Source of the DNA: UBA952 sp044361535
Lineage (GTDB): Bacteria; Bacteroidota; Bacteroidia; Flavobacteriales_D; Crocinitomicaceae
Length of the DNA: 64,000 bases
Reading direction: 5' to 3'
Assembly (NCBI GenBank): GCA_044361535.1
Contig: JBIKIQ010000004.1
Span: forward strand, 1-64,000
Positions 53,260 through 63,800 of the stretch are shown one piece after another. Position 1 is the first letter of the stretch. Each line of letters opens with the position of its first letter. Position numbers and translations under genes: made by a program. The notes under the pieces are model-generated. The model did not search any database. It was given only the letters and a program-made list of their open reading frames with translations, and was not told the DNA's origin.

Positions 53260-54495
53260 TTGGGTACCAACGTTCCATTTTTCATTGCTAAACGGTATTT
53301 ATTTTCTTGGAAAAAGAGAAATGCTATTAATTTAATTACTGCAATTTCTATCGTCGGAATTGCCGTCACAACTGCTGCATTGGTTATTTTAATTTCAGCA
53401 TTCAACGGCATTGAGCAAATGATAGATCGCATGTATTCTGAATTTGATACCGATTTGTCAATACAAGCCAGCGAAACAAAAACATTTAATGCTTCCCAAA
53501 TTGATTTAAAAAAAATACAAAAAGTTGAAGGTGTTCAATCGTTAGCGAGAACGGTTGATGAATTGGTTATTATAAAAAATGGTGAGAGGTGGGTGAATGC
53601 GCGATTAATCGGCGTTGATTCAACCTTCCTATCCATGGCAAAAATCAATAATCATTTATTAAATAAGGCTGTAATTAGCGATTTTAAATCCTTTGTTATC
53701 CCTGGTGCTGGTTTGCAAGGCAAACTTCAAATAGGTATTGATGTTGAAAATAATTATGATCCGATAGTTATTTATGCACCTAAACGAAAAATCTCAATAA
53801 AACCTGGGCAAAATCCATTTTTTCTTGAAAATGCAAACGTGAGTGCCATTATGAACTACAATCGAGAAGTTAACTCCGATATCGTATTAAGTTCATTTGA
53901 CTTTGCAGCACAATTACTTCAATATGAAAATGAATATAGTTCCATTTGGATTGATTTGAAGGAAGATGCGAATCTAGAAAAGACCAAAAAATCGATTCAA
54001 GAATTAGTTGGCCCCTCCTTCAAAGTGAAAACAAGAATAGAAAAAAACGAACTCATCTATAAAACCAGTCAATCAGAAAAAATTATCGTAATCTGTATTT
54101 TGATTTTTATATTTATTCTTTCGGCATTTAATTTAATTGCCTCTTTAACAATGCTTTTTGTGGAGAAGAAAAAACACATTACTTCATTATTGAGCATGGG
54201 GTTGACCAAAAGAAATATTTTTTCAATTTTTTTCATTGAAGGAATTTTAATTTCTTCTATTGGACTTGTTTTAGGGTTAGGAATAGGATATCTTGTTTGC
54301 TTTGCCCAATTCTATGGAAATCTTATTGTATTGCCAGGAACGACAGAAGCATTTCCCATAAATCCAACTTTCTTCGACGGCGTATTGATTCTATTGATGG
54401 TCGTTTTTTTAACCGTTTTATTTTCCTATTCCACCGTACATTTTTTAGTGAGAAGTAATTTTTCATCCCAATTTTTGCTCTTTAGACGAGAGTAA
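53260..54495 (+). CDS. LolC/LolE-type ABC transporter permease (FtsX/MacB-like)
   Basis: 411 aa. Four membrane helices in the FtsX/MacB topology: one near residues 20-45, then three clustered in the C-terminal third (about 270-400), with a large periplasmic domain between. The start FFIAKRYLFSWKKRNAIN and ISIVGIAV pattern is typical of Bacteroidota LolC/E-like permeases, which extract lipoproteins for outer-membrane sorting. The only start consistent with this N-terminus is TTG 53260, which follows directly on the rbfA TAA in the same frame. The ATPase partner (LolD) is not in the window. Confidence 0.9.
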   Translation: MGTNVPFFIAKRYLFSWKKRNAINLITAISIVGIAVTTAALVILISAFNGIEQMIDRMYSEFDTDLSIQASETKTFNASQIDLKKIQKVEGVQSLARTVDELVIIKNGERWVNARLIGVDSTFLSMAKINNHLLNKAVISDFKSFVIPGAGLQGKLQIGIDVENNYDPIVIYAPKRKISIKPGQNPFFLENANVSAIMNYNREVNSDIVLSSFDFAAQLLQYENEYSSIWIDLKEDANLEKTKKSIQELVGPSFKVKTRIEKNELIYKTSQSEKIIVICILIFIFILSAFNLIASLTMLFVEKKKHITSLLSMGLTKRNIFSIFFIEGILISSIGLVLGLGIGYLVCFAQFYGNLIVLPGTTEAFPINPTFFDGVLILLMVVFLTVLFSYSTVHFLVRSNFSSQFLLFRRE

Positions 54496-54593
54496 AAATT
54501 ATTGATTTTTTTCGTCAAAAAATGACAGTAGTAATCCTTCATTTTTTTTCTTGGTATTTTGCATAAATTAAAAGATTACTTGAAATAATTACT

Positions 54594-54601
54594 TATCTTT
54601 G
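54594..54601 (+). promoter_or_regulatory. TAnnTTTG box of atpD-atpC
   Basis: TATCTTTG lies 40 nt before ATG 54642, leaving a leader of about 36 nt. A GTG at 54615 is in frame but not needed. Confidence 0.55.
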
Positions 54602-54641
54602 CGCCCAAATTTTAGTGTTAATTGATCAAAAAATAACAGAA

Positions 54642-56144
54642 ATGTCTCAAATCATCGGAAAAATCTCTCAAGTTATTGGTCCAGTAGTGGATGTGATGTA
54701 TGAAAAAGGAAGTGCTCTTCCAAATATTTACGACGCATTGGAAGTGCGTAAAAGTGATGGAAGTCGCGTTGTTCTTGAAGTTCAGTCTCACGTTGGTGAA
54801 AACTCTGTTCGTGCCATCGCGATGGACTCTACGGATGGATTTACAAGAGGGATGGAAGCACTTTCAACAGGAAGCGCAATCAAAATGCCAATTGGTGATG
54901 CAATTAAAGGAAGACTTTTCAATGTGGTAGGTGAGGCAATCGATGGAATTCAAGCAATTGATAATTCAAATGGTTTACCAATTCACCGCGAAGCTCCAAA
55001 ATTTGATCAGTTATCTACTGCCACTGAAGTTCTTTTCACTGGAATTAAAGTAATTGACTTAATTGAGCCATACGCTAAAGGAGGTAAAATTGGTTTATTC
55101 GGAGGTGCAGGTGTTGGTAAAACAGTATTAATTCAAGAGTTGATTAACAATATCGCCAAAGGTCATGGTGGTTTATCAGTATTTGCTGGTGTTGGTGAAA
55201 GAACGCGTGAAGGAAACGACTTACTTCGTGAAATGTTAGAGTCTGGTATTATCAAATACGGTAAAGACTTTATGCATTCAATGGAAGAAGGTGGATGGGA
55301 TCTTTCGAAAATAGATTTAGAAGAAATGAAAGAGTCAAAAGCTACTTTCGTATTCGGACAAATGAATGAGCCTCCAGGAGCACGTGCTCGTGTTGCTCTT
55401 TCAGGATTAACAGTTGCTGAATATTTCCGTGATGGTTCTGGTGATGGTCAAGGAAAAGACATCCTTTTCTTCGTTGATAATATCTTCCGATTCACACAAG
55501 CTGGTTCTGAAGTATCTGCCTTACTTGGCCGTATGCCATCAGCGGTAGGTTACCAACCAACATTAGCATCTGAAATGGGTGCAATGCAGGAACGTATTAC
55601 TTCTACAAAAAATGGTTCAATTACATCTGTTCAGGCGGTTTATGTACCTGCGGATGACTTAACTGACCCGGCTCCAGCTAACACATTTGCTCACTTAGAT
55701 GCAACCACAGTACTTTCTAGAAAAATTGCTGAGTTAGGTATTTATCCTGCAGTAGATCCATTGGATTCAACATCACGTATCTTGACGCCTGAAATCGTTG
55801 GAGAAGAACATTACAACTGTGCTCAACGCGTTAAAAACACGCTACAACGATATAAAGAATTACAAGATATTATCGCGATTCTTGGTATGGATGAATTATC
55901 TGAAGAAGATAAATTGGTGGTACACAGAGCACGTCGTGTACAACGTTTCTTATCACAACCATTCCACGTAGCAGAGCAATTTACAGGAATCCCAGGTGTA
56001 CTAGTTGATATCAAAGATACTATCAAGGCGTTTAACGCAATTTTAGATGGTGAATACGATAAATATCCTGAGGCAGCCTTCAACCTTAAAGGAGGTATTG
56101 AAGATGTGATTGAAGCAGGAGAGAAAATGTTAATGGAAGCATAA
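54642..56144 (+). CDS. atpD: ATP synthase F1 subunit beta
   Basis: 500 aa from ATG 54642 (a GTG nine codons upstream is not conserved). Catalytic beta subunit: GGAGVGKTVLIQEL (P-loop), GERTREGNDL, PPGARARVALSGLTVAEYFRD and the ALLGRMPSAVGYQPTLA region. An extra segment of about 25 residues, HSMEEGGWDLSKIDLEEMKE, lies before the FGQMNEPPGAR motif; similar insertions are usual in Bacteroidota beta subunits. It pairs only with atpC here; the other subunits must be encoded elsewhere, as is normal in this phylum. Confidence 0.98.
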   Translation: MSQIIGKISQVIGPVVDVMYEKGSALPNIYDALEVRKSDGSRVVLEVQSHVGENSVRAIAMDSTDGFTRGMEALSTGSAIKMPIGDAIKGRLFNVVGEAIDGIQAIDNSNGLPIHREAPKFDQLSTATEVLFTGIKVIDLIEPYAKGGKIGLFGGAGVGKTVLIQELINNIAKGHGGLSVFAGVGERTREGNDLLREMLESGIIKYGKDFMHSMEEGGWDLSKIDLEEMKESKATFVFGQMNEPPGARARVALSGLTVAEYFRDGSGDGQGKDILFFVDNIFRFTQAGSEVSALLGRMPSAVGYQPTLASEMGAMQERITSTKNGSITSVQAVYVPADDLTDPAPANTFAHLDATTVLSRKIAELGIYPAVDPLDSTSRILTPEIVGEEHYNCAQRVKNTLQRYKELQDIIAILGMDELSEEDKLVVHRARRVQRFLSQPFHVAEQFTGIPGVLVDIKDTIKAFNAILDGEYDKYPEAAFNLKGGIEDVIEAGEKMLMEA

Positions 56145-56145
56145 G

Positions 56146-56436
56146 ATGTTAGTTGTTGATATATTAACTCCAGAATCAAACGTATTTAGCGGCGAGGTTA
56201 TTTCTGTCACTTTACCTGGTCTAGATGGTACTTTTCAAGTATTAACTAATCACGCTCCTATTATTTCAGCGCTTAAGCCTGGAACTATGAAAGTAGAATT
56301 AGCAAAATCTTTTGATTCAGAACAATTTAAAAGCAAATTAATTTCCACCACGAGTGATTCAAAGAAAATTGAAATTACTATCAATGGTGGGGTTGCTGAG
56401 TTAACTAATAATAAAATGATTGTTCTAGCTGAATAA
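56146..56436 (+). CDS. atpC: ATP synthase F1 subunit epsilon (short form)
   Basis: 96 aa, covering only the N-terminal beta-sandwich: MLVVDILTPESNVFSGEVIS, VTLPGLDGTFQVLTNHAP and the final INGGVAELTNNKMIVLAE. The C-terminal two-helix inhibitory domain of E. coli-type epsilon (about 40 more residues) is absent, as in other Bacteroidota. It starts 1 bp after atpD and is followed by a strong terminator. Confidence 0.95.
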   Translation: MLVVDILTPESNVFSGEVISVTLPGLDGTFQVLTNHAPIISALKPGTMKVELAKSFDSEQFKSKLISTTSDSKKIEITINGGVAELTNNKMIVLAE

Positions 56437-56454
56437 TTAGATCCTTATAAAAAT

Positions 56455-56488
56455 AAAAAAAGGGGAATTTGATATTCCCCTTTTTTTA
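56455..56488 (+). terminator. Rho-independent terminator of atpDC
   Basis: AGGGGAAT (56461-56468), loop TTGAT, ATTCCCCT (56474-56481), then a run of seven T. An A-run precedes the stem, so it may also serve the convergent gene on the minus strand. Confidence 0.9.
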
Positions 56489-56521
56489 TGCCATTGATTA
56501 AGTAGTTGTTTGGATTTTCCT

Positions 56522-59500
56522 TTACTTCTCTAGTTTTAAAAATTCCTCAAAAGAGATAAGCGCTGGTACTTGAACGGTTTTATTCTTGGTTAATTCTTTT
56601 TCAAATGCTTTTATTGAACCCGCTTTTATCTTATCAAACACTGATCTAGCAGCGTCAAAATCCTTTTTCAACGATGCAATATTTTCAAGTTGTGTTGAAG
56701 ATGGAGCCCCATTGTAGGAAGAAACTGTCCCATAAATATCATTCAACTTTTCCTTTAATTCTGGTTCTGCCGCTCCTACGTAATTGTCACCTGTTGTTAC
56801 AACAACTGTTTTTCGAAGAGCATCAAGTTCCTCACCCAACTTTTTGACTGTTTTATTAGGAGCACTATTTTTCTTTTGGAACTCTTCCACCTTTTCATCC
56901 CAAAGATCAATTTGATAAACAAAATAGGCTAAATCCTGAATCAGATCAAACAGTTCTTTTGTAACTTTTTGCTGCTCAGTTCTTTCAGCCAATGTAAATG
57001 AAGAACTTGGATCATATTGAACTTCTATTTCTTTGGTGTATAATTCACCTCCCTTGGTTATTTTTACAATATATTTCCCTGCCTTAACAGTAGGTGCTCC
57101 TGCAAATGACAATCCTTTACTTTTTGCAACCTTCGGCGCTAAACCGTTGAAACCCCATGAAATGGTGTTAATTCCCTTTTGTTTACCTGCCTCAAGCTTA
57201 GTAACCAAATTACGATTCACATCAACAATTTCCGCAGTCATTTTACCAAAGGTGTGACGCTTTGGTAGAAAATAAGAAATTTGAGCATTAGAACTTGGAT
57301 TATCACCCACAAACTGATTGGATAGTGCTGTTCCACCAAAATTGCTTTTCTCACTAATCGTGAAAGGTTTTGTATCGAAAAAAGTAAGATTTGATTTTAA
57401 CAAACCCTCATTTATACTTCTTAACGGAGTAATATCATCAATGATAATGATTCCTCGACCATGAGTTGCAGCAACCAGAGCGTTTTTTTCTGGATGTAAT
57501 TCCAAATAATGAATTGCAACTTTTGGGAAATTATTTGTAAATGGCGACCAACTTTTCCCTCCATTTAGGGTAATATATAATCCATTTTCAGCACCGACAA
57601 AAAGTAAATTTGGATTCTTGTAATCTTCTTGAATATTTCTAACAAAAGAGGTGATTTCAGGTGTTGTGATAGAAACCCAAGTTTGACCAAAATCAGACGT
57701 TTTATAAACATAGGCATTGTAATCATTGGTGGTATGACCTTCAAAAACAGCATAGGCAATTTCTTTTCCATGAACACTTGCTTCAATATGGTAACACCAT
57801 GTATTCAAAGGCAAACCAGGAAAGTTCTTCGTTAAATTTGTCCATGTTTTTCCTCCATCCTTGGTCAATTGAACATTCCCATCATCTGTACCCACCCAAA
57901 TTACTTGATCTGTAAGAGGCGATTCTGCAATAGTAAAAATAGTACAATGATTTTCTGCTCCTGAGTTATCTGCTGATAACCCTCCAGACGCCTCTTGATT
58001 TTGTTTGGTTTTATCATTTGTTGTTAAATCCGCAGATATTTTTTTCCAGCTATCACCACGATCATTGGAAATATGAAGAAACTGGCTCCCTACATACAAT
58101 CGATCTGGATTGTGTTTACTTGTAGTTATTGGAGCATTCCAGTTAAATCGCAATTTTGGATCTCCTTCAACCGGATATGGTTTTATTACTTTTAATTGTT
58201 GTTTTTTCACATCAAAACGCCAGATTGCCTCGGCTCCTTGCATTTCAGAATACACAATATGAGGTTCAGTTGGATGCGGATAAACACGGAAGCCATCTCC
58301 TTGTCCTACAAGCTCCCAATCCCGAGCCTCCACCCCACCCGGACTTGCCGATGGACCAAACCATGAATTATTGTCTTGTAAACCACCATAGACGAAGTAT
58401 GGTTCGCGATTATCTATACTAACATGGTAAAACTGACTTAAAGGCAGGTCTTCAATCATTTCCAGACTTGAACCACCATCCATTGAGCGATACAAACCAC
58501 CGTCTGTCGCTGCAAACATTTTATTAGAATTGGCATGATCAAATACAATATCGTGAATGTCCGAATGCATGGAACCTAAACTTTTAAATGTTTTACCTCC
58601 ATCACGACTTATAGAACCAAATAAGCCAGCTTTAACAACGATTTCTGCATTTTTAGGATCTACTGTAATTTTGGAAAAATAAAATGGGCGAACAGTTAAA
58701 CCAAAATCACCGTTTAAAAACTTCCAATTTTGTCCGCCGTCATCCGAACGATAAAGTCCCTTTTCTTCCTTTTTCTCCGCTTCTAAAACGGCATAAACGA
58801 TAGCTGGATTTGATGGAGCAATTGTAACAGCAATTCGTCCAAGTTTTCCTTTCGGGAGACCATTCTGTAATTTATTCCATGTTTTACCACCATCAGTACT
58901 TTTATACAGTGCGCTACTCAATCCACCTGAACTAAAGGAATAAGCTGTTCGTCTAAATTCCCAAAATGCTGCATAAAGAACCTCAGGATTTGAAGGATCC
59001 ATAACCAATTCAGAACAACCAGTCGTATTATTTACAAATAGGATTTTATTCCATGTTTTACCTCCGTCTTCCGTTTTATAGACCCCGCGATCGTCACTAT
59101 TACCCCAAAGAGCCCCAAGCGCTGCAACATAGACAATGTTAGGATTAGAAGGATGAACTTGAATAGAAGCAATACGATCCGTTTTTTCCAAGCCCAATTT
59201 CGTCCAGTTTTTACCACCATCCGTTGTTTTGTAGATTCCGTCTCCGTAGGAAACACTATTTCTTGTCCAAGTTTCTCCTGTTCCCACCCAATAGCTATTA
59301 TCAGGGTCATTTGGATCAATAGCAACCGCTCCAATTGATTGGCAATAATTGTCGAAAATAGATGTAAAGCGAACCCCGCCATCTTGTGATTTCCAAACAC
59401 CTCCACCCGCAGTTCCAATCAAAACGACATTGCTATTTTTTGGATGTAGTTCAACATCTGAAACGCGACCACTCATTAAGGCAGGGCCAATATGACGCGC

Positions 59501-59602
59501 TTTCATATCTCCAAAATACTCACCGGCATTCAAGGTAGATTCTTGTGCAAAAGAGGATAAGGACAGACTCAAAAAGAGAATGCCGATTGAAATTTTTCTC
59601 AT
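56522..59602 (-). CDS. VPS10/sortilin-like Asp-box beta-propeller protein
   Basis: 1,026 aa from ATG 59602 (13 codons downstream of a longer in-frame start that would overlap the upstream gene by 35 bp). Signal peptide (about 1-20, ending SSFAQ). Most of the protein (about 30-720) consists of sortilin/VPS10-type propeller blades with repeated Asp-boxes (SxDGGxTW): SQDGGVRF, TTDGGKNW, TEDGGKTW, STDGGKTW, SDDGGQNW, TKDGGKTW. The C-terminal region (about 860-1,026) is helical. Such proteins are often labelled glycosyl hydrolases, but no catalytic residues can be assigned. It is co-transcribed with the LolA-fold gene 4 bp upstream. Confidence 0.85.
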   Translation of the reverse strand: MRKISIGILFLSLSLSSFAQESTLNAGEYFGDMKARHIGPALMSGRVSDVELHPKNSNVVLIGTAGGGVWKSQDGGVRFTSIFDNYCQSIGAVAIDPNDPDNSYWVGTGETWTRNSVSYGDGIYKTTDGGKNWTKLGLEKTDRIASIQVHPSNPNIVYVAALGALWGNSDDRGVYKTEDGGKTWNKILFVNNTTGCSELVMDPSNPEVLYAAFWEFRRTAYSFSSGGLSSALYKSTDGGKTWNKLQNGLPKGKLGRIAVTIAPSNPAIVYAVLEAEKKEEKGLYRSDDGGQNWKFLNGDFGLTVRPFYFSKITVDPKNAEIVVKAGLFGSISRDGGKTFKSLGSMHSDIHDIVFDHANSNKMFAATDGGLYRSMDGGSSLEMIEDLPLSQFYHVSIDNREPYFVYGGLQDNNSWFGPSASPGGVEARDWELVGQGDGFRVYPHPTEPHIVYSEMQGAEAIWRFDVKKQQLKVIKPYPVEGDPKLRFNWNAPITTSKHNPDRLYVGSQFLHISNDRGDSWKKISADLTTNDKTKQNQEASGGLSADNSGAENHCTIFTIAESPLTDQVIWVGTDDGNVQLTKDGGKTWTNLTKNFPGLPLNTWCYHIEASVHGKEIAYAVFEGHTTNDYNAYVYKTSDFGQTWVSITTPEITSFVRNIQEDYKNPNLLFVGAENGLYITLNGGKSWSPFTNNFPKVAIHYLELHPEKNALVAATHGRGIIIIDDITPLRSINEGLLKSNLTFFDTKPFTISEKSNFGGTALSNQFVGDNPSSNAQISYFLPKRHTFGKMTAEIVDVNRNLVTKLEAGKQKGINTISWGFNGLAPKVAKSKGLSFAGAPTVKAGKYIVKITKGGELYTKEIEVQYDPSSSFTLAERTEQQKVTKELFDLIQDLAYFVYQIDLWDEKVEEFQKKNSAPNKTVKKLGEELDALRKTVVVTTGDNYVGAAEPELKEKLNDIYGTVSSYNGAPSSTQLENIASLKKDFDAARSVFDKIKAGSIKAFEKELTKNKTVQVPALISFEEFLKLEK

Positions 59603-59606
59603 AAAT

Positions 59607-60359
59607 TTATTTTTTAGGGAAAGCAAACACGCCCTCTTCAACGGTTGGATTTACTTCAATTTTCTCAAATTGAATCGTTTGTGACTCACCATCTTTAAGC
59701 CCTTGTGTAGTAGAAAAAGGAAAATATACACCATTTACCTCTTGGTAATCGCTAAATTTTGTTTGTGAAATTTTTCCTTTCATTTCTCCTGAGTTAATTT
59801 CAGTCTCTACTAATACTGGAACATTACTTTCTTTGTCCATATAATAATATTCAACATTAGGCACTTCTTTTCCGTCCACTAACATTGTTTTCTTTTCCAA
59901 TTTAATTTTGTGACAATCTGTTCCTTCAATCTTTTCACTTCCTAACAAGGTTGCGGAATAACCTAAATTTTTGTAGTGTACCAAGCCATTTGGAAATTCT
60001 TTAGCGGCACGACGAGCATTTTCTGAATCATCTGCTGTACTTTCCTCAGCCTCCATGGTCATGAAATTTGTTGTCCAGCTTGTTTTACCATCAAATGCAG
60101 CCATCGTCATCGTATTCCCCATAAATGTAACTTTTGTAAAAGAACGACCATCTCTCAAACCAACTACTTCAACGGGAATAGTCATTCCTCCTTGATCTAT
60201 ATTTGCTGTCATACGCATTCCGTTTACAGCATCCCAATTTTTTCCACCGATGGTTTCATAATAGGAATTGATAATTTCATGAACATTTTGAGCTAATGAT
60301 AAGCTAGTCATTCCCAAAAGGAAAAAACCAAATAAAGACGTTTTCAAAGAGATTTTCAT
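59607..60359 (-). CDS. LolA/LolB-fold periplasmic protein
   Basis: 250 aa with a signal peptide (residues 1-23, ending LSLAQ). Sequence pattern VHEIINSYYETIGGKNWDAVNGM, then long strands and YYMDKESNVPVLVETEI, SDYQEVNGVYFPF, as in the 'outer membrane lipoprotein-sorting protein' family of Bacteroidota. The fold is a half-open beta-barrel with a hydrophobic cavity. Binding to lipids or lipoproteins is likely, but the partner is unknown. It is the first gene of a two-gene operon with the VPS10-like protein. Confidence 0.75.
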   Translation of the reverse strand: MKISLKTSLFGFFLLGMTSLSLAQNVHEIINSYYETIGGKNWDAVNGMRMTANIDQGGMTIPVEVVGLRDGRSFTKVTFMGNTMTMAAFDGKTSWTTNFMTMEAEESTADDSENARRAAKEFPNGLVHYKNLGYSATLLGSEKIEGTDCHKIKLEKKTMLVDGKEVPNVEYYYMDKESNVPVLVETEINSGEMKGKISQTKFSDYQEVNGVYFPFSTTQGLKDGESQTIQFEKIEVNPTVEEGVFAFPKK

Positions 60360-60833
60360 AGTATATTAATTTACTTTGTGACGAAGATACCTATTAATTT
60401 GTTACCCAATTTGTCAAATATTGCTGGAATTGAGAAAAAAAAAATAAAAAATCGGTGTTTTACAGACAAGGTGTAAATTAATGAAAGGCTAGACTTTTAA
60501 AATTTGTTCCCGAGGTTGCTGTTTTCTCAAAAGTGATTATTCCCAATTGATAACCGCAAATGTTGTTGGACAGCAGATAATGAGTAAATTAATAGCCAAA
60601 TGGGGTGCTTTTGTTAAAACCCATTTGATTACTATGGGTATCCTTTAATCATTTCTTTTTATAATCACAAAGAAATTTTCCTTGGGACCGACATCCCTCT
60701 TTAAATTTTGGTTCTAATCGCAAATCGTCTACTAAATTTTAATCACTTTAAAAAAAAAAGGCTTTTTGGAGCTAATGAAAAATTCCCCCGCCGTTTTTTA
60801 ACGCGACGAGGGAATGCAGCGATTTGTTAATTT
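60360..60833. other. Intergenic region (474 bp)
   Basis: No gene, tRNA or mobile-element remnant is visible. It contains the terminator of the delta-60 cargo gene (60776-60815), a short ACCCAT/ATGGGT inverted repeat with a 9-nt loop (60619-60639), several A/T homopolymer tracts, and presumably the promoter of the minus-strand LolA-fold gene at 60359, though no TAnnTTTG box was found close to its ATG. Confidence 0.6.
60776..60815 (-). terminator. Terminator of the delta-60 T9SS cargo gene
   Basis: On the minus strand, an ATTCCC arm pairs with GGGAAT, extended by G/C-rich pairs with two mismatches around a CGTTAAAAAA loop, and the 3' arm is followed by five T. It lies 19 bp beyond the stop at 60834. 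Confidence 0.7.
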
Positions 60834-63800
60834 TTATTGCTTGATGAGCTTAGTTACAGATGAACTATTTTCAATTGACAAGTAGTATGCACCGCGAGCA
60901 ACATTTTGCAAATCAATATGCTCTTGGGTTGAAGTAATTTTTCCATCAAGTATAATTCTACCCGAAAAATCACGAATTGAATACCTTTTACCAACTAATT
61001 CTGATGAAACTTGTAGCGTAATGTTGCTGTTTGTTGGATTTGGATAAACAAGAATGTTTGTATTCGCGATTTCTTTCACGCCTGAAACTCCATTGTTAAC
61101 GATATTTGAGCGTGACACCCCGTAATTCAATATTTTCGTCGGATCACAGTTCACTGGATTTACCACCTCAATTTGGTAATACAACGGACCTGTTGGTGGC
61201 GTTAAATCGGAATACGAATTTAGATTACTTTGAATAGTTGTGAGTAAGCTGATATTTGATGGATCTGTTCCCCGGTAAATGTTGTAACTTCCAAAGTTCA
61301 ATCCTTCGTAGTGGCTCCAAATCAAATTCCACGCACCGCCAATTCCTTGGTTGATGGTTAAGTGAATGGTTTTATGGAAATCCCCTACATTGGTTTCAAC
61401 TCCACACGTATCTAATGCTGAAATGTTGTAGCGATACGCTTGAACAGCAGGGTTTGAATTAACATCCAAGAACACGGCTAAATCGTTGTAATCGGTTGCT
61501 CCAATTTTTGAATAAACATTCGAAACGTTGGTTTCTTTGTACACATAGAATGAATCAATTCCTAGCGTTAATGGTTTCTCCCAAACCACACGGTTTTCAT
61601 TGGTTAAGGAATCTACTCCCACGATACAGACTTGTGGAGGTGCCATATTGGAGGCATTTACCGCAAATGGATTGGAAGTTCGTGAACAACCATTGTTGTT
61701 TGTAACAGTTACAGAATAATTGCCGGATTGTGAAACCACCAATGAACTTGCCGTTGAACCCGTATTCCACAAATAACTTGAAAAACCACTAGGAGCAGTT
61801 AAAGTCATTGAACCTCCTGAACACGGCGTTATTGTTCCACTTGAAGTAATCGTTGGAACGGAAGGTAGAGGATTAACTGTTACTGAAATTCCAGCCGAAG
61901 TTACGGGACAATTGTTTTGATAAATGGTAACAGTGAATGAACCGCTTTGCATTGGATAGAACGAACTAGTTGTTGCTCCGCTAACAGGAACTCCATTTCT
62001 GTTCCATTGGTAGGTGAAAGATGGATCCGCGTTGCAAGATAACAACAGTGAATCTCCTGCACAGCCGCTCAAAGGACCAGTTTGATTAAGCATTGCAGTA
62101 TGGGTGCAAGTAACTCCGCCAATCACAAAGATCATATCATTGAAGGTTTGTGAGCTGCTGCAACCCGTAGTAAGATTATCGGCCACAACTGTGACATCGG
62201 CATAGCCGTTTTGAGTATATATATGACTCAAAAAAGGCGCATTGGATTGTTGCGAAGTGCCATCTCCGAAATACCAGGTGAAATTGTAGTTGCTCAAATT
62301 AGGTGTTTGATTGGCAAAAGCTACATTGAGAGGAGCATTACCAAAAGCTGGGTTTGGGGTGATAGAGATGGTGTCGTTGGTATTTACATTTAAAGTAAGC
62401 GTTACAACACTATCACAACCAAATTGATTTGTCAATGTTTGCGAATATTGACCTGGTTGAGTGTAATGTTGCCCGTTCCACGTGTAAGTGTCGCCGTCGC
62501 AGATAGTTGCGGAAAAAGAGGAAACAGAATTTAAGATGGTTAAATTTATTTCTAATATTACACTATCACAGTAATCTTGATAAATTGGATGATTATAAAA
62601 TAACGCTTCATAATAGATTCCTGTTTCTGAATAGGATTGATTAGTTGGAGAAATATAGGGACTGCAAGAACTAACATTCATTATTTCAGTTGGAACAGTA
62701 GGTAATTGTACATTTATATTTAGATAAATACTATCACAACCAGAAATATCGTCAATAACTTCAAAATAACTACCTGGACCATACGTCACTCCAGAAGGTG
62801 AAACATAAGGAAAACACCAAGATGCAGCAGTATTTACTGTGTCAGTATATGGTGCACATTGCTTGAGTCTAATAATATTATTTGAATTATTTGAATTGAA
62901 AGTTGAAAACGCTCCTCCGGCAATTATTTTTCCATCTGACTGCAAACCTAATGAGTTTACCGGACCATTAAAAGCAAGGCCTGGATTAAACGTATTATCA
63001 ATTGTCCCATCAGTATTAATACAAATAAAATTTTGATGATTATAGTACATATATAATGGATAATCTCCGGTCTGAATTGCCCAGAGACCCACACCTCCCA
63101 TGCAACCATTATAAAAAGGGTCATTGCAATTATCATTCATCCATGAACCTCCTATTATAAATTTTCCATTAGGCAAAGCAACAACTGATTGAGAATCTCC
63201 GTTAATTTGAACATTGCTTGCAAATGCATTGTCGACTGTTCCATCATTTTGATTTAATAGATGTGCAATAGGGTAAGGCCCGCAACAGCCTAACGCTCCG
63301 ACCACTATAATTTTGTTGTTAGTAAGTATTTTAAAATCATATACGCCTCCCCATGCCAAGTTAATAGGAGCAGAAAATGAATTATCAATTGTTCCATTTG
63401 AATTAAGTCTAATAATATCAGATACAGCTATATTATTGAAATAATTTATAAAACCTGAAACAATTATTTTGCCATCACTCTGCACTGATATGCAATAAAC
63501 ATCTCCCACACTTACAGTTCCAGCGCTTGGATTTATTTGCATCATTATACCAGTGCCGGGATTAAAGGTTGTATCTAAAGACCCATCAGGATTTAGTCTC
63601 AAAATAGAGTTGCGAAACGCACCATTATATGCCGAAAAGTAACCACCAACTAGTATTTTTCCATCGTTTTGGACACAAATTGCCCCAATGTTACAAAATA
63701 CATTTTGATATACATTCTCACTAAATCCCGTTCCAATATTAAATGTTAAATCAATAGTACCATTAGTATTAAGTCTGACAAGGCGATTTCTTGTAAAACC

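Noticed and set aside
54505..54530. A/T hairpin after the permease gene as a terminator
   Set aside because: The stem is made only of A and T with a short loop and would be too weak; transcription into atpD may occur in addition to its own promoter.
63600..63602. Apparent start of the delta-60 protein
   Set aside because: It is a TTG in the middle of a repeat, and the frame stays open with further repeats to the window edge.
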